Translations under genes and position numbers: made by a program | Part shown: in pieces, positions 53,601-63,570 of the stretch | Layout: every line of letters starts with the position of its first letter | Position numbering within the stretch: the stretch's first letter is position 1 | Origin: Vanilla planifolia | Lineage: Eukaryota > Streptophyta > Magnoliopsida > Asparagales > Orchidaceae | NCBI GenBank assembly: GCA_023846275.1 | Contig: CM043871.1 | Location: 27,806,569-27,870,568, forward strand | Length of the DNA: 64,000 nucleotides | Direction of reading: 5' to 3' | The notes under the pieces: generated by a model | Databases searched by the model: none | Told to the model about the DNA's origin: nothing | The model's input: only the letters and a program-made list of their open reading frames with translations

Positions 53601-53981
53601 CTAGGGCAAAAGGCGTAAACAAGAAAATACATAGAAAAGGAGAGGAAAAAAAAAAACAAAAAACAAGTAAAGCAAAAAGGATATAGGGAAACTAAAACTT
53701 ACTTTTTCTTTGGGCCGCCATTTGGAAACTAATCCACTCTCGGAAGGCCCCGTGGGAACTGTCTCTTCGAAGCCCTCATGCCTCGAATCGCAAAGAAACA
53801 CCGTTTGAGGCAAGTACGGTATGTTCGTCGTACCAGTAACAGGATCAGCACCCACCACCGTCTCCAACTCCCTCTGACCAGAAAACTCCCCGTCCTCCCG
53901 GTTGTTGAATTCATCTAAGTGGCTAGACGCAGATGCCGACGACTGGGAGAATCGTGACTCCATCCGATCCCCCAATGCCAT
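20618..53981 (-). CDS. RAPTOR1: RAPTOR1, regulatory-associated protein of TOR (23 exons)
   Basis: Scaffold subunit of the TOR kinase complex (TORC1) that binds TOR and presents substrates such as S6 kinase. The sequence shows the full plant RAPTOR architecture: an N-terminal conserved caspase-like (RNC) domain with NGHG and FDCSA motifs, a HEAT/armadillo-type helical middle, a Ser-rich linker, and C-terminal WD40 repeats ending [15 protein letters not shown]. Twenty-three coding exons sum to 4076 nt. All border phases agree except that exon 4 is one base short; with that base the product would be 1358 residues, close to the roughly 1340 of Arabidopsis RAPTOR1. Start: ATG 53981, with an in-frame TAA four codons upstream. 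Longest introns: 22 (20957-29341), 17 (32804-40758) and 10 (45210-48928). As written, exon 4 is frameshifted, so the gene is either mis-assembled here or a null allele. Confidence 0.95.
20957..22001. other. AT-rich part of RAPTOR1 intron 22, left of the LTR element
   Basis: Very AT-rich sequence with imperfect recurrent motifs such as ACACTTTAAGTATAT and ATACTACAC. It resembles the sequence directly to the right of the LTR element (both contain AAACTT.TATAAAAATAC), which suggests the retroelement inserted into an older AT-rich repeat. No coding content was seen. Confidence 0.4.
22002..23444 (+). repeat. 5' LTR of the Ty3-type element
   Basis: Aligns along its length to 26328-28138, with matching starts (TAATGTAATAGCAT versus TGATGTAGTAACAT) and matching ends (CATCCTGCATCA versus GATCCTGTATCA). 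A TATA-box candidate, TATAAATA, starts at 22861. Divergence from the 3' copy is high, so the insertion is old. Confidence 0.8.
23449..23462 (+). other. Primer binding site, methionine-tRNA type
   Basis: TGGTATCAAAGCTC lies four bases inside the left LTR. The usual plant site is TGGTATCAGAGC, complementary to the 3' end of initiator methionine tRNA, so this copy differs by one base over the core. Confidence 0.85.
23691..24730 (+). pseudogene. gag remnant of the Ty3-type element
   Basis: A frame opens with ATG at 23691 ([13 protein letters not shown]). Farther on, [15 protein letters not shown] near 24.0 kb matches the typical plant Ty3 gag motif, followed by a capsid-like region and a CCHC zinc knuckle at 24643-24684 with Cys, Cys, His and Cys at the expected spacing. 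In-frame stops (TGA where Trp is expected just after AYQD) and frame changes show it is a pseudogene. Confidence 0.75.
24790..25083. repeat. Perfect 53-bp inverted repeat, 188-nt spacer
   Basis: The left arm 24790-24842 is the exact reverse complement of the right arm 25031-25083; the bases just outside do not pair. The left arm is the protease-like coding segment (CKIVID...) of the retroelement; the right arm is an inverted local copy of it. Because it lies in an intron, the RAPTOR1 pre-mRNA would contain a long stem. Confidence 0.88.
25799..26140 (+). pseudogene. C-terminal pol remnant of the Ty3-type element
   Basis: A 113-codon open frame. Its centre ([17 protein letters not shown]..., then [25 protein letters not shown]) matches the conserved tail of Ty3-type pol polyproteins, just after the integrase core (pattern KL.AR..GPF.I...NAY.LDLP....ISPVFNV.DL.PY). 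The preceding catalytic domains are deleted. It is a relic, not a host gene. Confidence 0.7.
26328..28138 (+). repeat. 3' LTR of the Ty3-type element, with an internal duplication
   Basis: Counterpart of the left LTR but about 370 bp longer. Most of the extra length is a tandem duplication of about 294 bp (units starting near 27293 and 27587). A TATA-box candidate, TATAAATAG, starts at 27264. Several short open frames inside it are not genes. Confidence 0.8.
27293..27880. repeat. Tandem duplication of about 294 bp within the 3' LTR
   Basis: Unit A begins GAACTTTTGAATGAAACAACG and unit B begins GAACTTTTGAACGAAGCAACG. They stay alignable to the end, where both close on ACTCCACTTGTG. The 5' LTR has one unit only, so the duplication arose in this copy or in its parent element. 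Confidence 0.8.
28179..28362. repeat. Tandem duplication of about 92 bp
   Basis: Two adjacent copies share CGAGACAAATACAATTAAAC and run on through TTTTGTGCATTATATCTTAAA with few differences. They lie immediately right of the LTR element, within RAPTOR1 intron 22. Confidence 0.85.
28363..29341. other. Right-hand part of RAPTOR1 intron 22, nothing recognised
   Basis: AT-rich intronic sequence without coding frames or recognisable repeats. It ends at the exon 22 donor, AAG|GTAATG on the minus strand. Confidence 0.5.
30344..30441. repeat. Two-copy 49-bp tandem repeat
   Basis: Both units contain GAGGATG.CTACCATTGG, then TGGTAATTT and CGTTTAATA.ATTAG. They differ at several positions. Intronic, with no known role. 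Confidence 0.75.
31146..31622. repeat. Two-copy tandem repeat of about 238 bp
   Basis: Units begin near 31146 and 31385 and share GTATTAAATGGAGTTCCTGG, then CAGATACCCA.TACCTCTTTC, and end at TAGTGCCCATGCTTCATTA. Moderate divergence indicates an older event than the 392-bp duplication in intron 17. Confidence 0.85.
34560..38350. repeat. Pair of diverged direct repeats in intron 17
   Basis: About 34.6-35.17 kb and 37.9-38.35 kb align in the same direction, with shared blocks such as GATTTA.TAA.GATTAA, then GAA.CAA.A.CAA, and CTTGAA.CAATTTA. They are strongly diverged. They could be remnants of LTRs or of an element duplicated in the intron; no primer site or coding region was found between them. 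Confidence 0.4.
35781..36564. repeat. 392-bp recent tandem duplication in intron 17
   Basis: Copy 1 is 35781-36172 and copy 2 is 36173-36564. Both start AAAATTCAGGTTTCAAAAGC and stay collinear with only about seven base differences by eye, so the event is recent. No ORF is affected. Confidence 0.93.
40962..45209 (-). other. RAPTOR1: RAPTOR1 exons 11-16: HEAT-like middle and Ser-rich linker
   Basis: Exons: 11, 45209-45126; 12, 45019-44909; 13, 44736-44383; 14, 44318-44129; 15, 41991-41368; 16, 41288-40962. Exons 11-14 encode helical repeats (about residues 461-707) with conserved stretches such as [41 protein letters not shown] and [12 protein letters not shown]. Exon 15, the longest at 624 nt, encodes a Ser/Gly-rich, probably disordered linker containing [12 protein letters not shown], then [20 protein letters not shown] and [14 protein letters not shown]. 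Exon 16 carries [13 protein letters not shown]. The SP and TP sites in these linkers are plausible phosphorylation sites, as in other RAPTORs, but that is inference. Confidence 0.93.
41992..44128. other. RAPTOR1 intron 14, nothing recognised
   Basis: An intron of about 2.1 kb between GTTG|GTATGT and the TTTTTTAG|CA acceptor. No coding frame or clear repeat was seen. Confidence 0.6.
45210..48928. other. RAPTOR1 intron 10, about 3.7 kb, nothing recognised
   Basis: AT-rich, with scattered short open frames on both strands of about 60-107 codons, none with recognisable domains. Exon 10 ends in phase 0 and exon 11 starts in phase 0, so no exon is missing between them. Confidence 0.6.
49752..49773 (+). 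repeat. A22 homopolymer (T22 on the sense strand of RAPTOR1)
   Basis: It lies about 26 nt upstream of the exon 7 acceptor (49727-49726), so on the transcript it forms an unusually long U tract where the polypyrimidine tract is expected. It is also a likely site of length error in sequencing. Confidence 0.9.
49774..50788. other. RAPTOR1 intron 6, nothing recognised
   Basis: AT-rich intron sequence with no recognisable features besides the long U tract at its 3' end. Confidence 0.55.
52023..53702. other. RAPTOR1 intron 1, nothing recognised
   Basis: The first intron, about 1.7 kb, begins AAA|GTAAGT and ends TTATGCAG. Short open frames inside it have no recognisable content. Plant first introns can carry enhancer activity, but nothing specific is visible. 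Confidence 0.6.
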
Positions 53982-53999
53982 CCAATCCTCTTACGGCAG

Positions 54000-54011
54000 T
54001 CACCCAAGCAT
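54000..54011 (-). promoter_or_regulatory. uORF2 in the RAPTOR1 leader, 3 codons
   Basis: ATG CTT GGG TGA, ending 18 nt before the main ATG. Very short uORFs can allow reinitiation, but this one is close to the main start. Confidence 0.55.
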
Positions 54012-54053
54012 CCGCCTACCCTAACCAAGCCCTTGCAAACCTGGTCTTCCCGC

Positions 54054-54104
54054 TCAGCCAATCGCGAGGCCGCAATCCACGAAACCACACGCCCACCGAT
54101 GCAT
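54054..54104 (-). promoter_or_regulatory. uORF1 in the RAPTOR1 leader, 16 codons
   Basis: Starts ATGCATCGG and ends TGA. The context before its ATG is CTCG, with no purine at -3 of the strong plant type, so leaky scanning is plausible. The product starts MHRWACGF and is not recognised. Confidence 0.6.
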
Positions 54105-57100
54105 CGAGATCCTTGCCAGAAACGCGGCACAATCCAGCTCTGGAACCACCTGCGCACCTCCTGCACCCTTGAAATCCAGCGAAACCCTAGGTTTTGTAGA
54201 GTGGAGGCGGAGGGAAATTGAGGGCGGAGCAAAAGCAAGCTTACGAAATTATAAACAAATAAAATCCCTAAATAATATACGATTTTCCGCTTCCTAGTGC
54301 GGCAGTGGAAGAAGACTGAGAGAGACCATATGGCCGAAGGTATAATTCTAGAATTATAGCTATATTAGTTCCGAGCCTGTCTGACGAACAGGTTTTAAGG
54401 ATGTCTACAAGCTTGATTGATATAACAGAATTAAGGATTTAAGTTGAGTGCTTTGGAAAAGAGATACTAACTTACCCTAAGTGGGGCTGAGGTACGCAAC
54501 ACCATCAGCTAGTTACTTGATCTCGTTGAAGGTTCACATATAAACAATGATCAATTTTTAAAAAAAAATGTTGTAAATAAGACGATGGAAAGAAATTTAA
54601 AAAAATAAATTAAATGAGTTATATCGATAAAATGTGATTGAGAAGAAATTTTTAAAATAATTTCATCTTTTTATGAAAATTAAGATGATAAATTGTTATC
54701 TTTTTTAGTAAAAATGAAAAAATAAACAAAACCCCTATAGTGATCTGTCATTGATGTTTGGCTACTATGACAAATGTCCAAACATCCACATTTGGGGCAC
54801 ACAATGGCCCAGGCAACCAATCTCCAGCTCATACAAGCTTTAAGCGACTTCAAATAAGGCAACTAAGAGCAACTTTGACTCTTTCGTGATTAGATAAATT
54901 CTCAAAAAATATGCCTAAAGGAACTTCAATCCACACTTTAAAAGATTAATTTTTATTAAAATGTTTCTTTTCAATTAGAAATCATCATGCCAATCATAAT
55001 TTGATATTCAATTGTAACTTGTTTCTCATGATAGACAAAACTTTATGACAATCTATCATGATCAATGATGAATGAAATCTTTTTTTTTTTTTGTTTCTAT
55101 TCTTGAGTTTTTTTAAGTAATGATGGTAATAAAAATTTTCTTGCACCAAAAAGAATGTAGTCGTTTATAAGAGGAAAGTATATAGTAAGAATAGCACGAG
55201 AAAGAATATGAGAGAGATATTTTAAGTCAAAGATTTTATATGAAAAACCTTGAAAATGAAAAGAAATAACAATACTAGGAGTTGAACCACGAGTGATGAG
55301 TAAAGAGGTAGCACCATGGAGTGGCCAGCTCGACTCCTCTATAAGAATGAGAAGAAGCAATGCTCACGAGTAAGGCCTTACTTGACTTTAAAGAATATTT
55401 AAAATGCTTTCCAATAACATAAGATGTTATCGAGCATATTCCAAGAACTACAATTGCTATTATTCATCTAAGAGGTCATCATTTAATTAACTTTTGACAT
55501 GAACATGTAATCTTGCTTAACGAGATGTATTGATATTGATAGGGTAGATATAAAGCACGAGACAATAACGAAGATAGATATAATATCACAAGTGCCTTTG
55601 GCTTCACTAGAATGTATCTCATAGCACTAAGAATTACTCTACAAGATAACCCTAATCATGTGTTGTCGGTGTTAGCCTTAGATATTGCATGATGACCAAT
55701 CAAAATAAGATATAAAAACTAGGTTTAATAAGTATGTTATGACTTTCATTAATTTAGATTCAAAAGTTTGTCACACATGGCAAACAAATCCCTTGGTAAA
55801 TTAGTCATCATTTCGATCGATTTATTATGTCTTGTTATGCTAATTGCAACCCATCAAGTAATAGTCTATTTTTTTCTTCTTATCATGAATAATCAATTTA
55901 ATTAATATTATCCCAAAAATTCATTGATAATATTTAGTTATTGAAATTTGAAGATGAAGCAACATATCATCAATTTGCTAAAGAACGAGCTTTATTTGAT
56001 TTACTTAAGCAAAAAAGATATGCATAATGTATTTGTCATTTCTTTTTTTAACAAAAGTAATATTAGTCAATAAATCACACACTACAAAGCATTAATAAAT
56101 TCATTCTAAATTTTTTTGATGTTATATTTAACAATCTCTTGATTCTAAATATTAAAAGGCCTCTAACATTCTCTAAATGGAGCCAATGCTATCTACAATG
56201 ATAATGTTTCCTTTGAGAGGTTAAAAAAAAAAAGGATTTTTGAGTTTTTGTTTAATTTCATGATCAAAAGAATCTTAAATATATGAATGTTCAAATATTT
56301 GTTTATCTCCTCACATAAAATATTTACTTTTATTATGTTAAAAAATTTATTTTCAAAATCTTCTTATAATCATGACTTTTACTATTTAATAAATCATCTA
56401 TTTATCTAATAAGAATTTCAAGTAATGGATTTTCAATCTCTTTTAGGTATTAATAAATATTATAAAAAAATATACAAGTGAAGATTTCTTATAAAAAAGT
56501 ATTTCTCTGAAACACAACACGCACTATCTCACAAATATTACTCAACTATTCTTCTGATTATTTAAAAATAATAATATGATAAAATATTCAAAAAGTTGTT
56601 TGATGTTATAAGAAAAGCTTACCACATAGTTAAAAACAATTGTAAAAATGTAAACTAGAATCATTTTCACATACTAATCTACATAAGATTTATTATGTTT
56701 AATAATGATCATAAAATTATCACAAAAATAAATCTTTTATATGACTATTTCGATACTCATTATAAAAGACTAGTTTGTACAATAATTTTTAATAAAAATT
56801 TATATAAATGAGCCTTTTATAATAATAAATGTTATCAACCACTTTATAATGGTTATATATTTTTTAAAAAATTAATTTTACAATTGAACCTATTATAAGA
56901 ATAAATTTCATATTCAACACCAATACAAATTTCTTTCATTAAAAAGTAACTTTTATTCAAATCCTTAATTTCAAGATAAAATAATTATATTAATTACAAA
57001 TATAAGGGTTAGTGATTATATTATTAATTATTCACATAATCATAAATGAAATTTTTATTCACAATTATAGAGAGATGTAAGGTACACAGAGATAGGAGTT

Positions 57101-58272
57101 GAGTTGATATTATGAATTGCTATAAAATCTTTTTGGCAAACCAATGAATTAAATGTAACTTTAATAACTTGCAATAAATAAGCTATACCTATTTGATAGT
57201 TTTCATAAAATATTTATAAGTCTCCACTTATATATTATATTATATGAAAATAATGAGAGGAATAAAGAATATGCAAATAAGACAAAAGTACTTTTATGTG
57301 ATTTGCCTTAACCTCAAGTTTATGTCCATTCCTAGCCAAGAGCTTGACATTGTTAAACGAAATCACACATTTTTTGTAAGTTAATGGAGAAATCAAACTA
57401 TACACCATGGATTTTTCAGAATTGATCACAACCCAAATTTACACTATACTCTACAGTTGATAACTAAACATTAAGCACCTAAGAGCACTACTAAGAAAAA
57501 AAATGCAAAAACTAAATATACTGTAAAAGTTCATTAAAATGTGAACAAAACATATAAGTAAAATTAGTCAATCTATAGAACAAAATAGAGTAACCATTTG
57601 GAACAAGAGCTTATGATACAAATGTTGAATGTTACTAGCTTGAATATTTTCTTTTTTTTTTCTCTTATAGAACTAATATTGCAATGAAGTCCTTTCAAAT
57701 CTCTAGCAAAGTGCTCACAAGAATATGTGAGTAATGTAGCAAGTTCTTAGATTTGCTTTCCAATAATTGTCAATTTATCTCTCAATTTGTCATTTACCAT
57801 CATTAATCAATTCCCTATATTTAAAAAGCTTTATTTAGTGTTTATAATGCATAAGACTCTCTTAAAGAAATATCAATGACTCTCTAATAGTTAATTTTAT
57901 ATTGAGATATATCTAAACTAATAATTATGCAAGTTTTACTTCTATTTGCATTATATGATAAAATGATCATATAATATGATACTTATATGATGAACTAATC
58001 ATATTATCTATTAAATTATTAATGTATTATACGATTTTCTTAGTTTTACTATAATATATTATGAATTAGTATCCTTAACTGGTCATATTTTATGATAAAA
58101 ATTACTATATTATACGATAATTTTGGGATAGTTTAGGTGTGTTATATCTATTTTACTAATTGTGTTATATGATATATTGATTCAAATAGTGTAATATTAT
58201 TTCCCTAATTAATTATTATGAAGCATTCCTAAAATAATCAAGATTTTTATATTATACAAATTGCTCTATGTT

Positions 58273-58394
58273 TGTACATCATTAGTCATTCATATATTTA
58301 TATGGAGCTCATGAAAACAAATAATACAATCACTGTACATCATTAGTCATTCATATATTTATATGGAGCTCATGAAAACAAATAATACAATCAC
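58273..58394. repeat. Perfect 61-bp tandem duplication
   Basis: Two identical adjacent copies, 58273-58333 and 58334-58394, each from TGTACATCATTAG to ATACAATCAC. Zero differences by eye indicates a very recent event or an assembly artefact. Confidence 0.93.
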
Positions 58395-61300
58395 ACTAGT
58401 TGATTACTTCAAGCCCCAATTATGAACCTAAAGCAAGAAGTTTGATATCTTGATCATATGCTTCACACAAAGCTAATCATATTGTACAAAGTATGTTAAT
58501 TATTTTAATGTTTATTTTTTTAAATCAAATTCTATTATTCTTAACACATCGTTTTTTATAAAATCATGCACTCATATCCCTAAGATGAGTTAATTTGAAC
58601 TTAAGAACTTCAAGTACATGCAACTTGGAGTTTAACTATTAAGGAAATTTCACTTAAGTGATATATAAGTGAACTAGTAAGTAATATGCAAACTTTTGTG
58701 TATAGAAAATAACTTATTTTTAATATTTACATACATCATAAGATAGTAACTTACTTTTAATAAGGACATATGATTTCATCTTCCTTTTTAAGTTTATTAT
58801 TTAATGATATCTTTCTCTCTTACCTTTAAATACTTTGACTTATTGATCAAAAAACTTCATTGATCTAAATTATAATCCATGGTTTACTTGGTCTACCTAT
58901 CTTTAGAATAACTTGTAACACACTAAGTGGGTATACCAAATCACAAATAAAATATTTAAATGATTTATTATCATTAAAATAATGTATTGTCATTGAGACT
59001 TGTGGGGTTCAACAACAATAAGTTTGTACACATTTATATATAAAATATTATTCATAATTACAAGTGTTAAATATTAATTAAATAAGATAAAAGGAACATG
59101 TAGCTAGTTATGCAATCTTTTTATAGGCATCCAAAGCTTAGTTCCTATCAACACATCCATAAAAATTATAATTTTAGTTTAGTCATCCTCTTTAAAGAAA
59201 GAAGTTTGAAACAAGATGAAAAGTAAAGCAAACCATTCAAATAATAATTTTTTTATAGAACATGCTAAGTTACAAATAAATGATCTTTTTGAGTGAGCAT
59301 ACCATACTTGTCTTAACATAAGGAAAGTTGCTAACTTAAACTAGTTATCCCTTAAGTTTGTTCTTCCTTATAATTATTGAGATATGTTATAACATCCCAA
59401 ACATTATATTTTGTATAATGTTTGTATGTGTGTGTGAGGGAGAGAGAGAAGGCAAGGTGTATAAGCTTATAAATATTAGTATTTGATATAATAAAATTAG
59501 TATTTTGAGAGTTTATATGTTAAAATAAAATAATAATATTTATTTATCATATCTCAACAAACATGTTGATTGAAGTGGCAAAAAATTTGAAATTGAGCAT
59601 GTTGTTGGATATAGCTTATTGAAAAAATTTATTGATACTTTCTTTGTTATTTTTGAAATTCTAATAGATTTATAATTCATTTTCAAAATTATAAGACTTA
59701 AAACGATTAAATTTGTTTTAAAAGTTGTTAAAATTATTATTATCCAACATAGATAAACTAGTAATTAGCATGATTACAACCTTAAGTAAATAGAAGGTAA
59801 GCATGAGAAGGAAAGAGAAAAATGTCGAATTGCTTGGATATTAAAGAAATTTAATCCAACTACTAAAAGAAGTTGGAGAAAAGGGCCTTACACTAAAATT
59901 GAAGTTAGAAAAAGAAAGGATAAAAAAGCTTATATGAAGCTTAATCAAAAACCAAGCCAACAAGAACAAAGAAAGAGTGAAGTGTTATATGAAGAAGCTC
60001 AAGATTGTTATTGAAAAGAAGAAATTAGTAAAGCAAAGAAGGAAAAGGAGTAGTGCAATAAGGAAGCTTGCTAGAATTTGAAGAGAAACTTAAGTTTGAT
60101 TAAATCTTTATAGTTCGAATGAAGAAGCATAATAAGGTATGCTTCTTCAAGAGTTTTGCATTTTTCTTTTGGCTTCAAAATTCATCATATCATATTTAAA
60201 CTTAAAAATGTTAGAAGTTGAAGTTGTGTTGAAAAATTAGAGTTTGGATATATAATTGTGAGGTTTGGATTTAAATTAAAGTTTTATCAAGTGTTTGGAG
60301 TTCTTTTAATTTCTAATGATGTAGTGCAAAGAGAAAGAAGGTATTCTAACATTTGTTGTGTCATTAAACAGACCCATTGAGTGGACTAATGATTGGCCCA
60401 ATAGTAGTCTAATGAGCTTTAAGACAGGGCTAAACAATTTGACGTTGAATGGACCATTCAATAAGCTTTATTGGATGGTTTGATGGGAAAGTTAGGTTGT
60501 TCAATTAATGTACTAATGTGGGCATAAAATAATTTGTAAAATAAGTAAATTTAGTTAAATGAAATGTGGTTTTTTGTATTGTAAGGAAAAATAAATATTA
60601 ATAACATGATATTATTAAAAAAATAATAAGATGATGGATATTTGCATGATTTTTCTTATGTAAGAAGTCATAGAGAGTGGTTGAATGGAAATAGAGTTTA
60701 CCTTACGAAACAAGGTATGTAAATTTAAAATTAACTATAATGTAAGTATTATGTATAATTATAAAAATGTACAATTAGGCATGCTAATATGATATTTTTT
60801 ACCTATGAATGTATTTTTATGTTAATTATGACATATAATTCGTGTGATATCACATATGCTATAAGCATAAAAAACTATATATATATATGTACATATATAA
60901 GTAATAAGGAAAAATGATGAACAATAAAAAAAAAGAAAAAAGAAAATGATATTATAGTCCATATAAGCACTATATACACATTTACTTATAATGATATATG
61001 ACATAGATATTAAAATATGCTTGATATTAATGGTCAATTATGATGTGCATATGGGTTGAGGTTTAGATGTGATACGACAAGTTGTCAAATAAAAATAAGA
61101 TAAAGATGAAATTATAGAGACAAGAAAATAGTCATTTAAAAAATTAGTACATTTTAATTTTGAAATAATGAAAAGTTTAAGAGAATGATTAAAAATAAAA
61201 TAATTAGCACATTATTATAAAATATAATATTATGATTATATAATAATATAAATTATACATTTATGTATATGTATGACATGGATCTTGTAATTCATTATTT

Positions 61301-61660
61301 AATTATAACATATTTATTGATGAGTATCACAAAGATGAAGTGCTTTTATTATTACTCATTATTATTATTATTATTTTATAATGAGATATTATTATAAATA
61401 AAAACTCACCTATTAAGTTTCGTAAAGTTTATCTTTTTACTTACATTATACGTCATGCGATAGAGATAAATAAAGGATCTTTGCTTCTAAGATGATGTAG
61501 GAGTGGATCCAAAGAATTTGTGATCAAAAAAGCAAAGAAGAAGATTTTATCTATCCATTCTACAAATGCTTTGAGCTAGGATTAGTGCGTGCATGAAAGC
61601 TAGGTAGTGGTGCCTCGATGTGCATGTGGTTAATGAAAAAAGGCATGTGATGGAATCTAT

Positions 61661-63570
61661 ATGGAAGTTCTAAGACCCAAGTGTAGAGGAATGAAAATAT
61701 TGAAAGAGAAGTAGTAGAATGTAATGCAATTAAAGTGTGAATAATATTATGGATGATTCATAAATCTGTTATGTAACCATTATATTTGATGAGTCAAATC
61801 ATAAATATTTAATATTTGTTTTAATAGCTTTGTTTAGTTAGAATCATGTTTATTTATAAAGAATAAGTTATACATTTTTGAAGATGATAAATTAATGATT
61901 TTCAAAATATATTGGAGTATTCAATAAGTTTTAAAGATTGAAGACATGTATATTAACTTTGAAAATATTTTATGTTTTATTATAAAATATTATGCTAGCT
62001 TATTGATTATTAACCATAAAGCACGTCTCTTCATTTATATCACTTTCAAATCCAATTTTAGCATTAAAAATGTTCAATCTTTTCTTGATTTAGAAATCAT
62101 CTAGAATTTTATTTTCTTTCATTTAACTAACCCTAATCACCTCTTTCAATTATCATATTTTGGTTAAATTTTACTTATACATCTTTGTCAAATTTCATAT
62201 CATATTAATTGTTAAATTTAAGTTAAATTAAAAAAAATAAAATCTAACAAAAAATATGTTAATTTTTCATAATTAAAAAAAGTAAAAAAAATATATCCTA
62301 AGCCAAAACCCTAGGTGTGGCCTAAGTGTAAAGCACTCGGGCCAACCAAGCTTAAGCAGGCTTAGGAAGCTCCAGGTCAACTGACCAACTAAAACCAAGT
62401 CAAGATTGGCTCAAACTTATTCAAGGTGTTGTCATGAACCAAGATAGGGTAAGATGGAGGAAGGGTCATGTCGAGAAGACCAAACAAGTATGTAGTGGGT
62501 TGGGTTAGACCCATAATTATGTTAAACTTGTATGCATACGAGTGGCCCAACAATGAAATCTCATTAACACAAAGGGGGGGACCAATCACATGTTTTGGCT
62601 CGACCTATTGGCATGAAAAATCTATTATAAAGTGCTAAACATCAAGTTATTCTATATGTGGGACTAAATGATGGAGCTTTCACCTACCTATAGACATTTC
62701 TTAGAGCCTTGAAATTGGATAACCAAGATCATACATAATTTAATCGAAAGACTTCGATATATTCCACTTTTTCAAATGATTTATCCTTCACTTGGATGGC
62801 TAATATCTCTCCATTTTAAATCTTATGATTGAGATTATTCTTATCTTTACCATTGATGAATAAAATGATCTAGATCTCATCTGACAAGTTCAAATGGTCC
62901 AAATTTAATCCTTCATAGTCCAATTGTCTATATTTCATCTGCATTTACATTAGTTGATCTAACGATCTAAATCTTCTCTGATCAAATCTAATGGCTCTAG
63001 TTGATATCACTTAACTTTTATTTTCTTAGTTGTTATTTAAGCCATTATAGAAGTTATTTTTAAGAATTTTTTAAGTTGTTCAAAAGGAGCCTATGAAAGA
63101 AATTTTTCTTAGACTTTTTAATGACTATGATCAAATTTTTTCCATAAAAACCAAACTTTTATGATTAAAAATTTTAGTAAAAGTGAACAAAATTTTAAGA
63201 TCTCAAAGAAGTGCTGCATGATACTCATCTGGTGTAAAATCTTTCAATAGCACTTTACAGCTTAGTACTACTCAAAAATTCCAATTTCTTTGGCTGAGCA
63301 TGCATATGTTTGAACACACGGTTAGGTGCTTGAGTAGTGCACATATGTTTTAAGGTAGTGTGGATGCTCGGGCAATGCACACGAGTTCATTATAGCATGC
63401 ATAGAGATTGGGCAATGATGCTTGGATGCACACATAACTAGCACATATTGTCACACAATGGGACTTATACAGAAGCTATAGAACATGAGAGTAGAAGAAT
63501 AAAAATATTAAAAGAAAAGTGGTGAGATGTAATGTAGTTGAAGTGTGAACAATATTATGGATGACTATTT
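61661..63570. repeat. Diverged direct repeat pair, possible element ends
   Basis: About 61661-61760 and 63473-63570 share GA.TAAAAATATT.AAAG-like and GTGTGAA.AATATTATGGATGA blocks in the same direction, about 1.8 kb apart. The sequence before each is also GC-richer. This may be a small, old LTR-type element, but no primer site or coding region was found. Confidence 0.35.

Larger units (their letters stand above)
48929..53981 (-). other. RAPTOR1: RAPTOR1 exons 1-10: N-terminal caspase-like (RNC) part
   Basis: Exon coordinates on the minus strand: 1, 53981-53703; 2, 52022-51920; 3, 51584-51502; 4, 51420-51263; 5, 51166-51050; 6, 50946-50789; 7, 49725-49571; 8, 49476-49332; 9, 49252-49174; 10, 49030-48929. 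Exon 2 starts [13 protein letters not shown] and exon 3 contains [14 protein letters not shown]. Exon 4 holds the NGHG motif (about residues 190-193) and exon 5 the FDCSA motif (about 233-237), equivalent to the His/Cys dyad positions of caspases. In RAPTOR this fold binds substrates and is not known to be a protease. Exon 7 includes [16 protein letters not shown] and exon 8 [21 protein letters not shown], both strongly conserved. Exon 6 uses an AAG acceptor, which is less common than CAG or TAG. Confidence 0.93.
53982..54240 (-). promoter_or_regulatory. RAPTOR1 5' leader with two upstream ORFs
   Basis: A GC-rich block directly upstream of the RAPTOR1 ATG. Two ATGs precede the main start: a 16-codon uORF at 54104-54054 and a 3-codon uORF at 54011-54000, both closed by TGA before the main ATG. 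The second stops 18 nt short of it. The transcription start is not defined by sequence, so whether both uORFs are in the mRNA is likely but not proven. Confidence 0.6.

Noticed and set aside
53933-54221. Plus-strand open frames opposite RAPTOR1 exon 1 and leader
   Set aside because: They lie opposite a well-supported exon and GC-rich leader on the minus strand and show no recognisable protein.
61580-63570. Complete small LTR element
   Set aside because: Only partial, diverged direct repeats; no primer site, no coding remnants and no target duplication found, so kept only as a low-confidence repeat pair.
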